Shown: piece after piece, positions 43,204-51,955 of the stretch | Numbering within the stretch: position 1 is the first letter of the stretch | How the letters are laid out: each line of letters opens with the position of its first letter | Assembly: GCF_016863635.1 (NCBI RefSeq) | Contig: NZ_BOPG01000022.1 | Coordinates: forward strand, 1 to 64,000 | Source: Virgisporangium aurantiacum | GTDB lineage: Bacteria > Actinomycetota > Actinomycetes > Mycobacteriales > Micromonosporaceae | Direction: 5' to 3' | Length of the DNA stretch: 64,000 nt | Translations under genes and position numbers: made by a program | Notes under the pieces: generated by a model | Told to the model about the DNA's origin: nothing | The model's input: the letters and a program-made list of their open reading frames with translations, nothing else | Database searches by the model: none

Positions 43204-44435
43204 ACGCCAACTCCCATGTGCTCGGCCAACTCCGCGACCGGGGGTGGGGGTGCGCCCCGGGTGCGGCGCAGGATGTCGCTGAGAACCTCCCGGGCGAGCG
43301 GCCGGCACCGGATCTCCGACGGTGCGAGCCGATCACCCTCCAGCAGCATCTCACTGGCCTTGGACACCTCGCCCACCAGGGCATATCCCCGGGCCACGTC
43401 GAGATAGTGGTGAGCGCGGCGCTCCGGCATGAGGGCGGAGAACGCCTCCACATCAAGATTTTCGTGGACGTCCACCGCGAGCCGCCCCTCGCCCAACTCG
43501 ACCGCGGTGGCGACCCGGTGCAGTTGCACGTTCGTGGGGCCGAACGACGTCCAGTAGTGGTTCTGGTCGCCGCCGATCTGGCGGGCGGCGTCGTCGGCGC
43601 CGGCGAGCAGGTCACGCACCGTGGCCATGTCGCCGATCCGGGCGGCGGCCATCGAGCCCTGCAGCAGCAGCGCGCCGTAGACGCTCAGCCGCTCCGGCTC
43701 GGTCGCCTCGCCGCTCTCGCCCCCCGACGCGAGCCGGTTGGCGATGTTGACGTTGACCTCGAGCGCCGGCCGGGCGCGGCCCATCGACATGAGCGACAGC
43801 GCGACGCGGTAGGTGGCGGTCGCGGCGAGCAGCGGGTCGTCGGCGCGCTGGGCGACCGCTATCCCCCGGTCGCCGGCCAGCCACGCCAGCTCGTGCTCGC
43901 CCAGCTTCCGCAGCGCCGACGAGGCGATCTGGTACACCTCGCCGAGCAGGTGGGCGGCGCCGGCCGAGCTGGCGGTGTTGGCGAGCGCGGTGTCGGCGGC
44001 CTGCGCCTCGCGCAGCAGTTTGGGCAGCGCCCGGGCCAGTACCCCGTACTTGGCGTGCTGGTACGTCAGCCACGCGTGGCCGACGGCCTTGCGCATCTCG
44101 GGCAGCGCGGGCGGCTCCGGCGGGGCGTGGAAGAACGCGCTGATCTGGTCGTAGCGCTCCAGCGCCGCGCGGATCTCCTCGACCTCGACCTGGTCGATGC
44201 AGTTGATGCTGTCGGGCCGGCGCTGCGGATCCTTGCCGAGCAGGAGCTGCACGTCGAGCTGCAACACGTCGGCGATCTCGTAGACGACGGAGAACTTGTC
44301 GAGGCGGCGGACCCCGCGCTCGACCTTGTCGACCCAGCTCTTCGACTTGCCGAGGCGATCGGCGAACACCTGCTGTGACATCTTCCGGCGGGTGCGCCAG
44401 TACGCCACGCGACGGCCGATCGGCAGCTCGTCCAC
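43200..44435 (-). CDS. XRE-type regulator with TPR-like C-terminal region
   Basis: 411 residues. An N-terminal helix-turn-helix (RVAYWRTRRKMSQQVFADRLGKSKSWVDKVERGVRRLDK) is followed by ~320 residues of Ala/Leu-rich helical repeats (RALPKLLREAQAADTALANT, LAWLAGDRGIAVAQRADDPLLAATATYRVALSLM). It is translated from a GTG at 44435 and coupled to the downstream flavoprotein. It is divergent from the Prim-Pol gene, and a duplicated TGCTCGTGCAAG in the shared upstream region is a candidate binding site. Confidence 0.9.
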   Translation of the reverse strand: MDELPIGRRVAYWRTRRKMSQQVFADRLGKSKSWVDKVERGVRRLDKFSVVYEIADVLQLDVQLLLGKDPQRRPDSINCIDQVEVEEIRAALERYDQISAFFHAPPEPPALPEMRKAVGHAWLTYQHAKYGVLARALPKLLREAQAADTALANTASSAGAAHLLGEVYQIASSALRKLGEHELAWLAGDRGIAVAQRADDPLLAATATYRVALSLMSMGRARPALEVNVNIANRLASGGESGEATEPERLSVYGALLLQGSMAAARIGDMATVRDLLAGADDAARQIGGDQNHYWTSFGPTNVQLHRVATAVELGEGRLAVDVHENLDVEAFSALMPERRAHHYLDVARGYALVGEVSKASEMLLEGDRLAPSEIRCRPLAREVLSDILRRTRGAPPPPVAELAEHMGVGV

Positions 44436-44533
44436 GGTGGATACCCCCTGGTTCCCTCGAAGCCGGCCAGGTGACGCCGTTGGCGTTACATCGCACGCGC
44501 TGTGCGGTCGGGTCTGGTACCGCGCTCTAGTTT

Positions 44534-44557
44534 TGCTCGTGCAAGTGCTCGTGCAAG
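44534..44557. promoter_or_regulatory. Tandem 12-bp direct repeat, operator candidate
   Basis: TGCTCGTGCAAG occurs twice head to tail at 44534-44545 and 44546-44557, followed by TTGCAG. It lies in the 206-bp gap between the divergent XRE regulator and the Prim-Pol gene. Confidence 0.65.
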
Positions 44558-44641
44558 TTGCAGAAACCTTGATCGGTCAAACGACTCGGCCCGGCGAAAG
44601 TGACGCGGGCTTGCGAAACTTTCCGCGCGGAGGTTCGGCAC

Positions 44642-45268
44642 ATGTTCCAGCGATTACGGCTCCGGCGGGCGGCCCACCGCTACGCCGATCACGACTGGCC
44701 GGTCGTCCCCGGCGCCCGCCTCAGCGGCGACCGGTTCGACTGCGACCAGATCGGCTGCCCGACGGTCACCTGCCACCCGGCGGTGCCGGACTGGGAGCGG
44801 CAGGCACTGCTCGACCCCGATCGGATCGCCGGTTGGTGGCAGCGGTCCGAGTACGGCGTGCTGCTCGCCACCGGGCACACGTTCGACGTCCTGGAGGTGG
44901 CCGGTCCGGTCGGGCGGAAGCTGGCCCGGGAGGTCCACGGCCCGGTGGCCGTCGCGCCGAACGGAAAACAGGCGCACCGGTGGATGTTCCTGGTGCAGGG
45001 CGGCGCCGGCCTGCTGCCGGCGCTGGCCGGGAACTCGGCCGTGGTGCTGCACCGGGCCGGATCGTGGATCCCGGCCCCGCCGACCCCGCTGCCGACCGGC
45101 GCGGTGCGCTGGGTGACCCGGCCCGGTGAGTACGCCTGGGAACCGGCCGATCCGGTGTGGGTGCAGCGGGCCGCCGCCCGCATGATGCGGACCTCGATGC
45201 GGAGTCCGGATCACAAGTCGCGGCAGGTATGGCGGGTGAACGCTCCCCGCCAAGCCTCCGCTGAGTGA
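44642..45268 (+). CDS. Bifunctional primase/polymerase (Prim-Pol) N-terminal domain protein
   Basis: 208 residues. The family is recognised from AAHRYADHDWPVVPGARL near the N-terminus, GCPTVTCHPAVPDWE, and LLATGHTFDVLEVAGPVGRKL. It has no helicase or long C-terminal part, so it is a stand-alone domain. Catalytic acids of active Prim-Pol enzymes are not evident to me, so it may be regulatory or inactive. The ATG at 44642 has GGAGG 8 nt upstream and is preferred over 44600. It is divergent from the XRE/flavoprotein pair. Confidence 0.82.
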   Translation: MFQRLRLRRAAHRYADHDWPVVPGARLSGDRFDCDQIGCPTVTCHPAVPDWERQALLDPDRIAGWWQRSEYGVLLATGHTFDVLEVAGPVGRKLAREVHGPVAVAPNGKQAHRWMFLVQGGAGLLPALAGNSAVVLHRAGSWIPAPPTPLPTGAVRWVTRPGEYAWEPADPVWVQRAAARMMRTSMRSPDHKSRQVWRVNAPRQASAE

Positions 45269-45391
45269 TCATCTCGACACGCATCGCCCCAAACGTAACC
45301 GGGCTATCTGCGCTGGTCGACCCCCGCGCGGGTGCATCCGTTCGTCGTTTTGGTCACGACCGTCTGTCTTGACCGAATCCGCATTGGACGA

Positions 45392-48300
45392 TCAGTCGGG
45401 CGGATCGGTGAACGTCGGCTCGCCGGTCGGCTCGCGCGTGATGACCGGTGGGGTGCTCGACGACGTCGGCGACTGGCTCACCGGCGGCTCGGTGGGCTGC
45501 GTCGGCGAGGTCGGCGGCTGCGTCGGCGGCGTGGTCTGCACCGGCGGGTTGCCCGGGTTCGTGGTCGTGGTGCCCGGCCGCGGCGTGCGGGTCGTCGTGG
45601 GCGTCGCGCTCTCGCTCTCCGACGACGAGGACGCCGAGTCGCTCGGCGACAGCGACGGCAGCGACGGCGTGTCGGTGACCGCCACCGGCGGCTGCTCCCG
45701 GCTCTTGTCCGACCCGACCGGCAGCGACGTGCCGTCGCCGCAGGCCGGTGCCGGCCCGCCGGTCGGCAGGCTGGTTCCGTTCAGCGCCGCCACGCCGGAC
45801 GCGACCTGTGCGGCACCCGGCTCGACGGTCAGCCGCACGGCGCCGGCGGTCACCAGGGGGCCGGCCTGCGTGTTGACGGTCATCGTCAGCGGACGGAACG
45901 CACCGGACGAACTGGACGTGTCGGTCAGCAACCGGCCGCGGTTGATGGTCAGCAGCGCGGTCGGCGCCACCGGGTGCCCGGGCGGGCTGAGCAGGTCGCC
46001 GATCGTCACCGAGGTGTCGGCGCACAGGACGCTCGCCGCGCCGCCCCGGAAGACCAGCCGGACCGCCGAGTCCTTCGTGGTGGCGATGCGGGCGCCGGCG
46101 CCGATGTAGCGATCGGCGTTCTTGTCCAGCCGGGACTCCTCGCCGTCGACCGTGACCAGCGCGCTGCCGTTGGTGACGGTCAGCATCGCCCGGTCGTCCG
46201 GCATCTCGGCCCAGGCCGGCGCCGGCCAGAAGTTCGTGCCGGTGAGCAGCAGGCCGAACAGCAGGAAGATCAGGACCAGCCACCACATCCGCCGTTCGAA
46301 CCGGCCGTCGACCTCGGGGTCGAGGTCGGCCGGCGGCGGACCGGGCGGGACGGTGAGCGGCGGATAGGCACCCGTGCCGTGCACGCCGGCGATCGGCGGC
46401 ACCCGGCCGGCACCCGTGCCGGAGACCGGCGCGTCGGACCCGGGCAGCGGCGTCAGCGTCGCCAGGCGCGGCAGCAGCCACACCCGGGCCGGGGTGCGGG
46501 CGACCGCGGCCTCGCCGGGTTCCTCGTTCCCGAACGGGCCGAGCACGTTGCCGCGGCGGATCTCCTGCCCGTCGAAGCGGGTGAGGGTGCCGGACGCGAC
46601 CACCACCGCGTCGCCGGGCCCCTCCAGCACGACGGCCGCGCCGGGCCGCAGCGGCACCGGTTCGGCCCGCGCGGTGAGGCCGAGGTAGGCCTCCGCCGAC
46701 AGCGTCGAGAACTGCGGGGACTCGTCGAGCAGGTCCTCGAGTTCGGCGAGCTCGGCCGGTGGCGGCGCCGGCAGTTCGCCGACCGCGTTGATCAGCGCCG
46801 TCGCCGGGATCGCCAGCAGCGTGGCGCCGATCGCGTACCAGTTCAGGCTCGACGGGTTGCCGGTGATCACGTTGGCCAGGCCGACCACGCCGCCGGTGCC
46901 GACCCGCTGCCGGATCACCCCGCCCGGGTCGCCCGGCCGGCGCGCCTCCGCGACCCCGGCCGCGACCACGTACACCTGCGGCATCGCCGAACCGCGGACG
47001 ATCAGCGGCCGGCCGTCGACCGGGCGCTCCCAGGTGGCGTCGTAGGCGAGGTCGGCGAGGGCGTCGGCGCCGAGGCCGCCGAGAGCCGACGTGCGCAGCA
47101 CGTCGAGCCGCTGCGGGAAGTCCTTGTTGTGGTTGGCCTCGGCGGTCTTGCGCCGCCACGACCGGAACAGCCGCGCGCCCTTGCCGGCGAGCAGGTAGAG
47201 CACGGGCGCGGTGAGGATCACCACGATGATCAGGAGCAGGAGCTTGCCGCCGAGGCCGGCGTGCCACAGCCCGGTGCCGGCGCCGGAGATCCGGTCGACG
47301 TACAACCGCCAGAACAGGTTGACCGCGATGAGCAGCCACACCATCGACAGCATCCCGTAGAGGGCGATGATGCGGCCCTCGCGGTCGAGCTGGCCGAACG
47401 CCGGCGGGCGGCGGCGCATCCGGGCGCCGAGCCAGGCCATCGCCCGGGCCCGCAGGTTCGGGACCTCCAGCCAGTCCATCAGCAGGTAGTAGCCGTCGAG
47501 CGGGAGGAACGGGTTCAGGTTGAACAGCGAGTTCAGGTACCAGGCGAACGCGAGCTTGAACGCCAGCGGCGCGAGCGGCGGGATCGCGAGGCCGACCAGC
47601 GACATCAGGCCGGCGAGCACGAGGCCGGCGGCCGGGCCGGCGGCGGTGGTGATGATCCGCTGCTTGCGGCCGGCCATCCAGACGTCGGTGGTGTCGACAA
47701 ACACCGACGGGATGCCGAAGTAGACCAGGAACCCGGCCGCGGGCACGCGTCTACCGGCATGCTTGACGGCGAGCGCGTGCCCGAGTTCGTGACACGCCAG
47801 CGCCACCACGTTGAGCAGCACCATGACGACGACGCCGAGCAGGTACGAGTCCCCGACGAGGAACAGCGACTGGTCGGCCCGGAACCACAGCACGCAGAAC
47901 GCGCCGAGCCCGGCCAGGCCCAGCACGCCGAGGATCGCGGCGAACACGCGGGTGAAGACGAGCCGCCCGCCGAGGTTGTAGAGGACGCTGACCAGCGGAT
48001 CGATGCCGGCGAGCACGACCCGGCGGCCGCGGGCGAACGCCAGAACCGTGCTGGCGATCTTCACGGCCGGCGGCACCCGACGCACCTGCTCCAGCGGCCG
48101 GAACGCGTCGAGCGGCAGTTCCTCGAGCATGCGGTTGCCGGCGAGGTCGGCGACGACCCGGGTGACCTGCTCAGGAGCGAGGCGACCGGTGATGCGGGCG
48201 AACTCGCCCACCAGCCGGGCCACCGAGAGGTCGCCGTCCATCAGCTCGGCGAGCTTCATCTCCTCCGGCGTGAGCCGGACGTAACAGGGCGTGCGGCTGT

Positions 48301-48511
48301 CCGGCGAGCGCAGCATCACGTACCTGGCGCCGCGCGCGCTGACCAGGTCGGCCACCTCGAGCCCGTCGCGCAGGCGCGGCATCGCCCGGGCCGGGTTCAG
48401 GCGGTCGCTGACGGCACGCCACAGCCCGGGGTCGGCCGGGCCGACCGGGGTTCCGGGGGCACGCCCCGCCAACACCTCCCATACGCTGGGGTTGGCGTCG
48501 ACGACCGTCAC
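45392..48511 (-). CDS. M50-type membrane metalloprotease fused to cNMP-binding-like and FecR-like domains
   Basis: 1039 residues. Order: a PqqD/winged-helix-like region ~45-140 (YVRLTPEEMKLAELMDGDLSVARLVGEF); an M50 core with HELGHALAVKHAGRR and the third ligand motif FNLNPFLPLDGYYLLMDWLEVP in a polytopic region ~155-430; a region ~450-680 with cyclic-nucleotide-binding-like features (LRPGAAVVLEGPGDAVVVASGTLTRFD); one membrane helix (MWWLVLIFLLFGLLLTG, ~745); an external FecR-like domain (LTVTNGSALVTVDGEESRL... GARIATTKDSAVRLVFRGG); and a ~110-residue Ser/Thr/Pro tail. The GTG at 48511 has GGGAGG 6 nt upstream. Domain boundaries are estimates. It may sense the envelope and process itself or a partner (inference). 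Confidence 0.85.
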   Translation of the reverse strand: MTVVDANPSVWEVLAGRAPGTPVGPADPGLWRAVSDRLNPARAMPRLRDGLEVADLVSARGARYVMLRSPDSRTPCYVRLTPEEMKLAELMDGDLSVARLVGEFARITGRLAPEQVTRVVADLAGNRMLEELPLDAFRPLEQVRRVPPAVKIASTVLAFARGRRVVLAGIDPLVSVLYNLGGRLVFTRVFAAILGVLGLAGLGAFCVLWFRADQSLFLVGDSYLLGVVVMVLLNVVALACHELGHALAVKHAGRRVPAAGFLVYFGIPSVFVDTTDVWMAGRKQRIITTAAGPAAGLVLAGLMSLVGLAIPPLAPLAFKLAFAWYLNSLFNLNPFLPLDGYYLLMDWLEVPNLRARAMAWLGARMRRRPPAFGQLDREGRIIALYGMLSMVWLLIAVNLFWRLYVDRISGAGTGLWHAGLGGKLLLLIIVVILTAPVLYLLAGKGARLFRSWRRKTAEANHNKDFPQRLDVLRTSALGGLGADALADLAYDATWERPVDGRPLIVRGSAMPQVYVVAAGVAEARRPGDPGGVIRQRVGTGGVVGLANVITGNPSSLNWYAIGATLLAIPATALINAVGELPAPPPAELAELEDLLDESPQFSTLSAEAYLGLTARAEPVPLRPGAAVVLEGPGDAVVVASGTLTRFDGQEIRRGNVLGPFGNEEPGEAAVARTPARVWLLPRLATLTPLPGSDAPVSGTGAGRVPPIAGVHGTGAYPPLTVPPGPPPADLDPEVDGRFERRMWWLVLIFLLFGLLLTGTNFWPAPAWAEMPDDRAMLTVTNGSALVTVDGEESRLDKNADRYIGAGARIATTKDSAVRLVFRGGAASVLCADTSVTIGDLLSPPGHPVAPTALLTINRGRLLTDTSSSSGAFRPLTMTVNTQAGPLVTAGAVRLTVEPGAAQVASGVAALNGTSLPTGGPAPACGDGTSLPVGSDKSREQPPVAVTDTPSLPSLSPSDSASSSSESESATPTTTRTPRPGTTTTNPGNPPVQTTPPTQPPTSPTQPTEPPVSQSPTSSSTPPVITREPTGEPTFTDPPD

Positions 48512-48640
48512 TCTTGGCCTCCCTGCACTCGCTGCCGGTCGGCAGCCTAGAGCCCGACGCCGAGTCCGCGCTACCTGCGGCACCAATCGATTACCGTGCG
48601 TGGCTCTACCACCGCATTCGGCGCTTGCGCCGACCCTCGT

Positions 48641-48659
48641 TGTAACAGAGACTGTTACA
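48641..48659. promoter_or_regulatory. Palindromic operator abutting the Rrf2 start codon
   Basis: TGTAACAG-AGA-CTGTTACA, 8-bp perfect arms around a 3-nt spacer. It ends at the base before the GTG start, where it would overlap the core promoter. Autoregulation by the Rrf2 protein is the simplest reading. Confidence 0.8.
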
Positions 48660-49091
48660 GTGGCGGCGAACAGCAGGGTGACGATCGCGGCGCACGCGCT
48701 GGCGTGGCTGGCACTTGCCCATCACCAGGGGCGCGAGGTGCTCACGTCCGAGGAGGTGGCGGCGAGCGTCAACACGAATCCGGTGATCATCCGGCGCAGC
48801 CTCGGCGACCTGCAGCGGGCGGGTCTCGTGTCGGTTCGGCGCGGCACCGGCGCCGGGTGGCGCCTGTCCCGGCCGCCCGCGGAGATCTCCCTGCTGGACG
48901 TCTACGCGGCCGTCGCACCGGAACCGCTGGTCGCGCTGCACCACAGCGAGCCGAACCTGCTCTGCCCCGTCGGGCACGGCATCCGGCCCGTATTGACCGA
49001 GGTCTACGACGAGGCCACCGACGCGTTCCGGGCGGTGCTCGCCCGGCAGTCGATCGCCGACCTACTGGAGAGGATCATGAATGCTCGTTGA
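48660..49091 (+). CDS. Rrf2-family transcriptional regulator
   Basis: 143 residues from a GTG immediately downstream of a palindrome. The winged-helix region (RVTIAAHALAWLALAHHQGREVLTSEEVAASVNTNPVIIRRSLGDLQRAGLVSVRRGTGAGWRLSRPPAEISLLDVYAAV) is typical Rrf2. Only one Cys (LLCPVGHGI) is seen, so it is unlikely to hold the three-Cys Fe-S cluster of IscR/NsrR and is closer to the YwnA-type group. Its end overlaps the NIPSNAP gene by 11 bp, so it probably controls that gene. Confidence 0.88.
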   Translation: MAANSRVTIAAHALAWLALAHHQGREVLTSEEVAASVNTNPVIIRRSLGDLQRAGLVSVRRGTGAGWRLSRPPAEISLLDVYAAVAPEPLVALHHSEPNLLCPVGHGIRPVLTEVYDEATDAFRAVLARQSIADLLERIMNAR

Positions 49092-49665
49092 GCTGCGACG
49101 GTATGTGCTGAAGCCGAGCCGACGCGACGAACTGATCGACCTGTTCGACCGCGAGTTCGTGGAGACCCAGGAGGACCTGGGGATGACCGTGCTCGGCCAG
49201 TTCCGCGACCTCGACCGCCCCGACATGTTCGTGTGGCTGCGCGGCTACCCCGACGACATGGAGGCCCGCCGGGCGGCGCTGGCCGCCTTCTACGGCGGCC
49301 CGGTGTGGAAGCGACACGGCCCGGCGGCCAACGCCACCATGATCGACTCGGACGACGTCCTCCTCCTCCGCACGGAGTCGCTCCCGGTGGGCCCCCGCCC
49401 GACGACCCCGCCACCCCCGTCCGACCTGGAGATCTTTGTCTTCTACCGCGACCACCCCTGGCCACCGACCCCGTCGATCGACGGCGCCCTGGCCACCCTG
49501 TCGACCGCCTACGAAAAGAACACCTTCCCCGCCCTCCCGGTACGCGAAAACGACCACGCCCTCGTGGTTCTGACCCGCCCCGGCCTCAAACCCCAGCCCT
49601 CCGAACCCGCCCTGAAGACCGACCACCTCCGCCTCCAACCCACAAACCGCTCCACCCTCCGCTGA
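49081..49665 (+). CDS. NIPSNAP-family protein
   Basis: 194 residues. The N-terminal half (LVELRRYVLKPSRRDELIDLFDREFVETQEDLGMTVLGQFRDLDRPDMFVWLRGYPDDMEARRAALAAFYGGPVWKRHG) is a dimeric alpha/beta-barrel (NIPSNAP) domain. The rest looks like a second, more diverged copy. Function is unknown; such proteins are often regulated by MarR/Rrf2-type factors. GAGAGGA precedes the ATG, which lies inside the end of the Rrf2 gene. Confidence 0.88.
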   Translation: MLVELRRYVLKPSRRDELIDLFDREFVETQEDLGMTVLGQFRDLDRPDMFVWLRGYPDDMEARRAALAAFYGGPVWKRHGPAANATMIDSDDVLLLRTESLPVGPRPTTPPPPSDLEIFVFYRDHPWPPTPSIDGALATLSTAYEKNTFPALPVRENDHALVVLTRPGLKPQPSEPALKTDHLRLQPTNRSTLR

Positions 49666-49674
49666 CCCCTCCCC

Positions 49675-49750
49675 GTTGATCTTGCAGTTATGGTGCCGGG
49701 ATCGCCCGATATTGGCCGGTTTTGTGAGGCACCACAACTGCAAGATCGAC
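49675..49750. terminator. Large bidirectional stem-loop (GATCTTG family)
   Basis: Arms at 49675-49697 and 49728-49750 pair over about 22 of 23 positions, with core GATCTTGCAGTT/AACTGCAAGATC and inner TGGTGCC/GGCACCA, and a 30-nt loop. It lies exactly between the NIPSNAP stop (49665) and the convergent kinase stop (49764). Confidence 0.85.
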
Positions 49751-49763
49751 TTCTGAGGGGGGA

Positions 49764-50591
49764 TCAGCGCATGCGGTGGCAGGCGGCGACGAACGTTTCC
49801 GCGGTGTCGAGGTCTTGCTTGGCGACCGCGAGGGCGGCGGCCTGGATGGTCAGGAGGCGGGCGTACGGGTCGAGGATCGGCCAGGGGTCGGCGGCGGGCG
49901 GCACGGCGGGGCCGCCGGCGGCGCGGTAGGTGGTGAGGAACATGGTCCAGGCGTGGGGCGGGATCACGCCGGCCAGGTACCAGGCGGCCATCCGGGCCAG
50001 GTCCCAGGCGGGGTCGCCGACACCGACGCCGTCGACGTCGATCAGGCGGCGGCCGGTGCCCAGGCGCACCACCTGACCCAGGTGGAAGTCGCCGTGCACC
50101 AGGGTGGTGGCGGGCGCAGAGGGCAGGACGACCGTGCTCAGCGCGTCACGGATGATTTTCGCCCTTCGGCCGGGAGACGACGGCGTCGCCGCCAACCGGC
50201 CCAGTGCCCGCTCGACGCGCACCGGCGCGTCGCACGGCCCGAAGACCCCGGGCGGAACCGGCTCGCGGTGCAACCGGGCGAGCAGCGTGCCGGCCGACGC
50301 CCACGGGCCCGGCGAATCCAGGTCGGCCTCGCGGACGGGGACGCCGAGCGGCCACAGCGTCACCGGGCGGCCGCCCACGACGGACGCGGCGAGCGGCGGG
50401 ACGAACACCTCGCGGAGCCGGTCGGCCAGCAGCAGCGTGTCGTGCGGCACCGGCGCGTCGTGCATCTTCGCGACCAGGTCGCCGGCCCGCACGACCAGCT
50501 CACCCGAAGCGGAGGACAGGACGGCGGCGGCACCGCACGCGGCCCGGCCGCCCACCCGCCTGGCCCAGCCGATCAGACGCCGTTCATTCAC
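49764..50591 (-). CDS. Aminoglycoside phosphotransferase-like kinase
   Basis: 275 residues. The kinase core is recognisable from TTLVHGDFHLGQVV (catalytic Asp in HGDxH) and RLIDVDGVGVGDPAWDLARMAAWYLAG (metal-binding Asp). The N-terminal lobe is short and lacks a clear P-loop. The family phosphorylates small molecules such as antibiotics, choline or fructosamine; the substrate cannot be told. The GTG at 50591 overlaps the GH1 stop by 8 bp, so it is probably co-translated with the glucosidase. Confidence 0.85.
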   Translation of the reverse strand: MNERRLIGWARRVGGRAACGAAAVLSSASGELVVRAGDLVAKMHDAPVPHDTLLLADRLREVFVPPLAASVVGGRPVTLWPLGVPVREADLDSPGPWASAGTLLARLHREPVPPGVFGPCDAPVRVERALGRLAATPSSPGRRAKIIRDALSTVVLPSAPATTLVHGDFHLGQVVRLGTGRRLIDVDGVGVGDPAWDLARMAAWYLAGVIPPHAWTMFLTTYRAAGGPAVPPAADPWPILDPYARLLTIQAAALAVAKQDLDTAETFVAACHRMR

Positions 50592-51924
50592 CGCGGATCA
50601 GCGAGCGGTACCAGCGGTACGACGCCCGCGGGGTCCGCACCAGGGTGTCGAAGTCGACGTCGACCAGGCCGAACCGCTGGCTGTAGCCCTCGGCCCACTC
50701 GAAGTTGTCCATGAGCGACCAGGCGCAGTAGCCGCGCACGTCGACCCCCGCGGCGATCGCCTCCTGCACGGCCCGGACGTGCACGTCGTGGTACGCGATC
50801 CGGTCCTGGTCGTCGAGCGACCGGGGATACGCGCAGCCGCTCTCGGTGATCCACAGCGGCGGCAGGTTCGCGTACCGCTGGTGCAGCAGGTCGACCAGCA
50901 GTTCGCGCAGGCCCGCCGGCACCACCGGCCAGTCGAAGCCGGTGCGCTCGTAGCCCTCCAGCCGGGCGAGGTCGAACGGCAGGTCGGCGCCCGGCTGCGG
51001 CGCGCGCACCGCCGTGGGGTTGTAGTAGTTGACGCCCAGCGCGTCGAGCGGTTGCGAGATGGTGTCCATGTCGCCGTCGAGGACCAGGCCCTCCAGCGGC
51101 GAGAGCGTCTCGACACCGGGCGGGTACTCGCCGAGCAGCAGCGGGTCGGTGTAGAGGCGGTTGTGGAACACGTCGTAGAGCTGGGCGGCGGCGCGGTCGT
51201 CGTCGGTCGCGGTCTCCGGACGTCCGTCGGGGCCGACCGCCCACGCCGGGCTGTAGTTGTTCGCCAGGCTCACGGCCGCCGTCGAGTGCCGGCGGATCGC
51301 GGCCGTGGCCAGGCCGTGGCCCAGCAAAAGATGATGGGTGACGGGCAGAGCGTGCTCGACGCCCGCGCGTCCCGGAGCGTGGACGCCGAGCACGTGCCCG
51401 AGCGAGGTGACGATGAACGGCTCGTTCAGCGTGATCCACTGCTCGACCCGGTCGCCCAGCCTCCCGGCGACCAGCGACGCGTACTCGGCGAACCGCGTGG
51501 CCGTGTCGCGGTTCAGCCAGCCGCCCTTGTCCTCCAGGGCCTGCGGCAGGTCCCAGTGGAACAGGGTGACCAGGGGTTTGATGCCCTTCGCGCGGAGCGC
51601 GTCGACGAGCCGGTCGTAGAAGTCGAGGCCGTCGGGGTTTGCCGGGCCGACGCCGTCGGGCTGGATGCGCGGCCACGCCACCGAGAACCGGTACGCGTCC
51701 ACACCGAGGTCGGCCATCAGGTCCACGTCGGCGGCGTACCGGTGGTAGTGGTCGCAGGCGACGTCGCCGGTCTCGCCGTTCCGCGTGCGGCCCGGCGTGT
51801 GCGCGAACGTGTCCCAGACGGAGGTGCCGCGGCCCCCCTCGGCCACGGCACCCTCGATCTGGTACGAGGCGGTGGACACGCCCCAGGTGAAGCCCGGCGG
51901 AAAGGCCGGCATCGGCAAACTCAC
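50584..51924 (-). CDS. GH1 beta-glucosidase
   Basis: 446 residues, normal for GH1. The N-terminal FTWGVSTASYQIEGA, acid/base TLNEP, and nucleophile ITESG motifs are all present, as are the YRFSVAWPRIQPDG and SLMDNFEWAEGYSQRFGLVDVDF signatures. There is no signal peptide, so it acts on imported beta-glucosides. The GTG at 51924 directly abuts a strong hairpin, which would hide any ribosome-binding site; an ATG at 51912 is an alternative start. Confidence 0.94.
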   Translation of the reverse strand: MSLPMPAFPPGFTWGVSTASYQIEGAVAEGGRGTSVWDTFAHTPGRTRNGETGDVACDHYHRYAADVDLMADLGVDAYRFSVAWPRIQPDGVGPANPDGLDFYDRLVDALRAKGIKPLVTLFHWDLPQALEDKGGWLNRDTATRFAEYASLVAGRLGDRVEQWITLNEPFIVTSLGHVLGVHAPGRAGVEHALPVTHHLLLGHGLATAAIRRHSTAAVSLANNYSPAWAVGPDGRPETATDDDRAAAQLYDVFHNRLYTDPLLLGEYPPGVETLSPLEGLVLDGDMDTISQPLDALGVNYYNPTAVRAPQPGADLPFDLARLEGYERTGFDWPVVPAGLRELLVDLLHQRYANLPPLWITESGCAYPRSLDDQDRIAYHDVHVRAVQEAIAAGVDVRGYCAWSLMDNFEWAEGYSQRFGLVDVDFDTLVRTPRASYRWYRSLIRGE

Positions 51925-51953
51925 GGCCGCAGCTCGCTTCGCGAGCTGCGGCC
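51925..51953. repeat. REP-like hairpin A
   Basis: Perfect 13-bp stem GGCCGCAGCTCGC with loop TTC and arm at 51941-51953. It touches the GH1 start codon. Confidence 0.85.
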
Positions 51954-51955
51954 TT

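Noticed and set aside
44642..45268. Replication module of an integrated plasmid
   Set aside because: The Prim-Pol domain is alone, with no helicase, Rep or mobilisation genes nearby.
45332..48550. Plus-strand frame of 1072 codons
   Set aside because: A shadow of the M50/FecR gene with Arg/His/Gln-rich composition and no domain.
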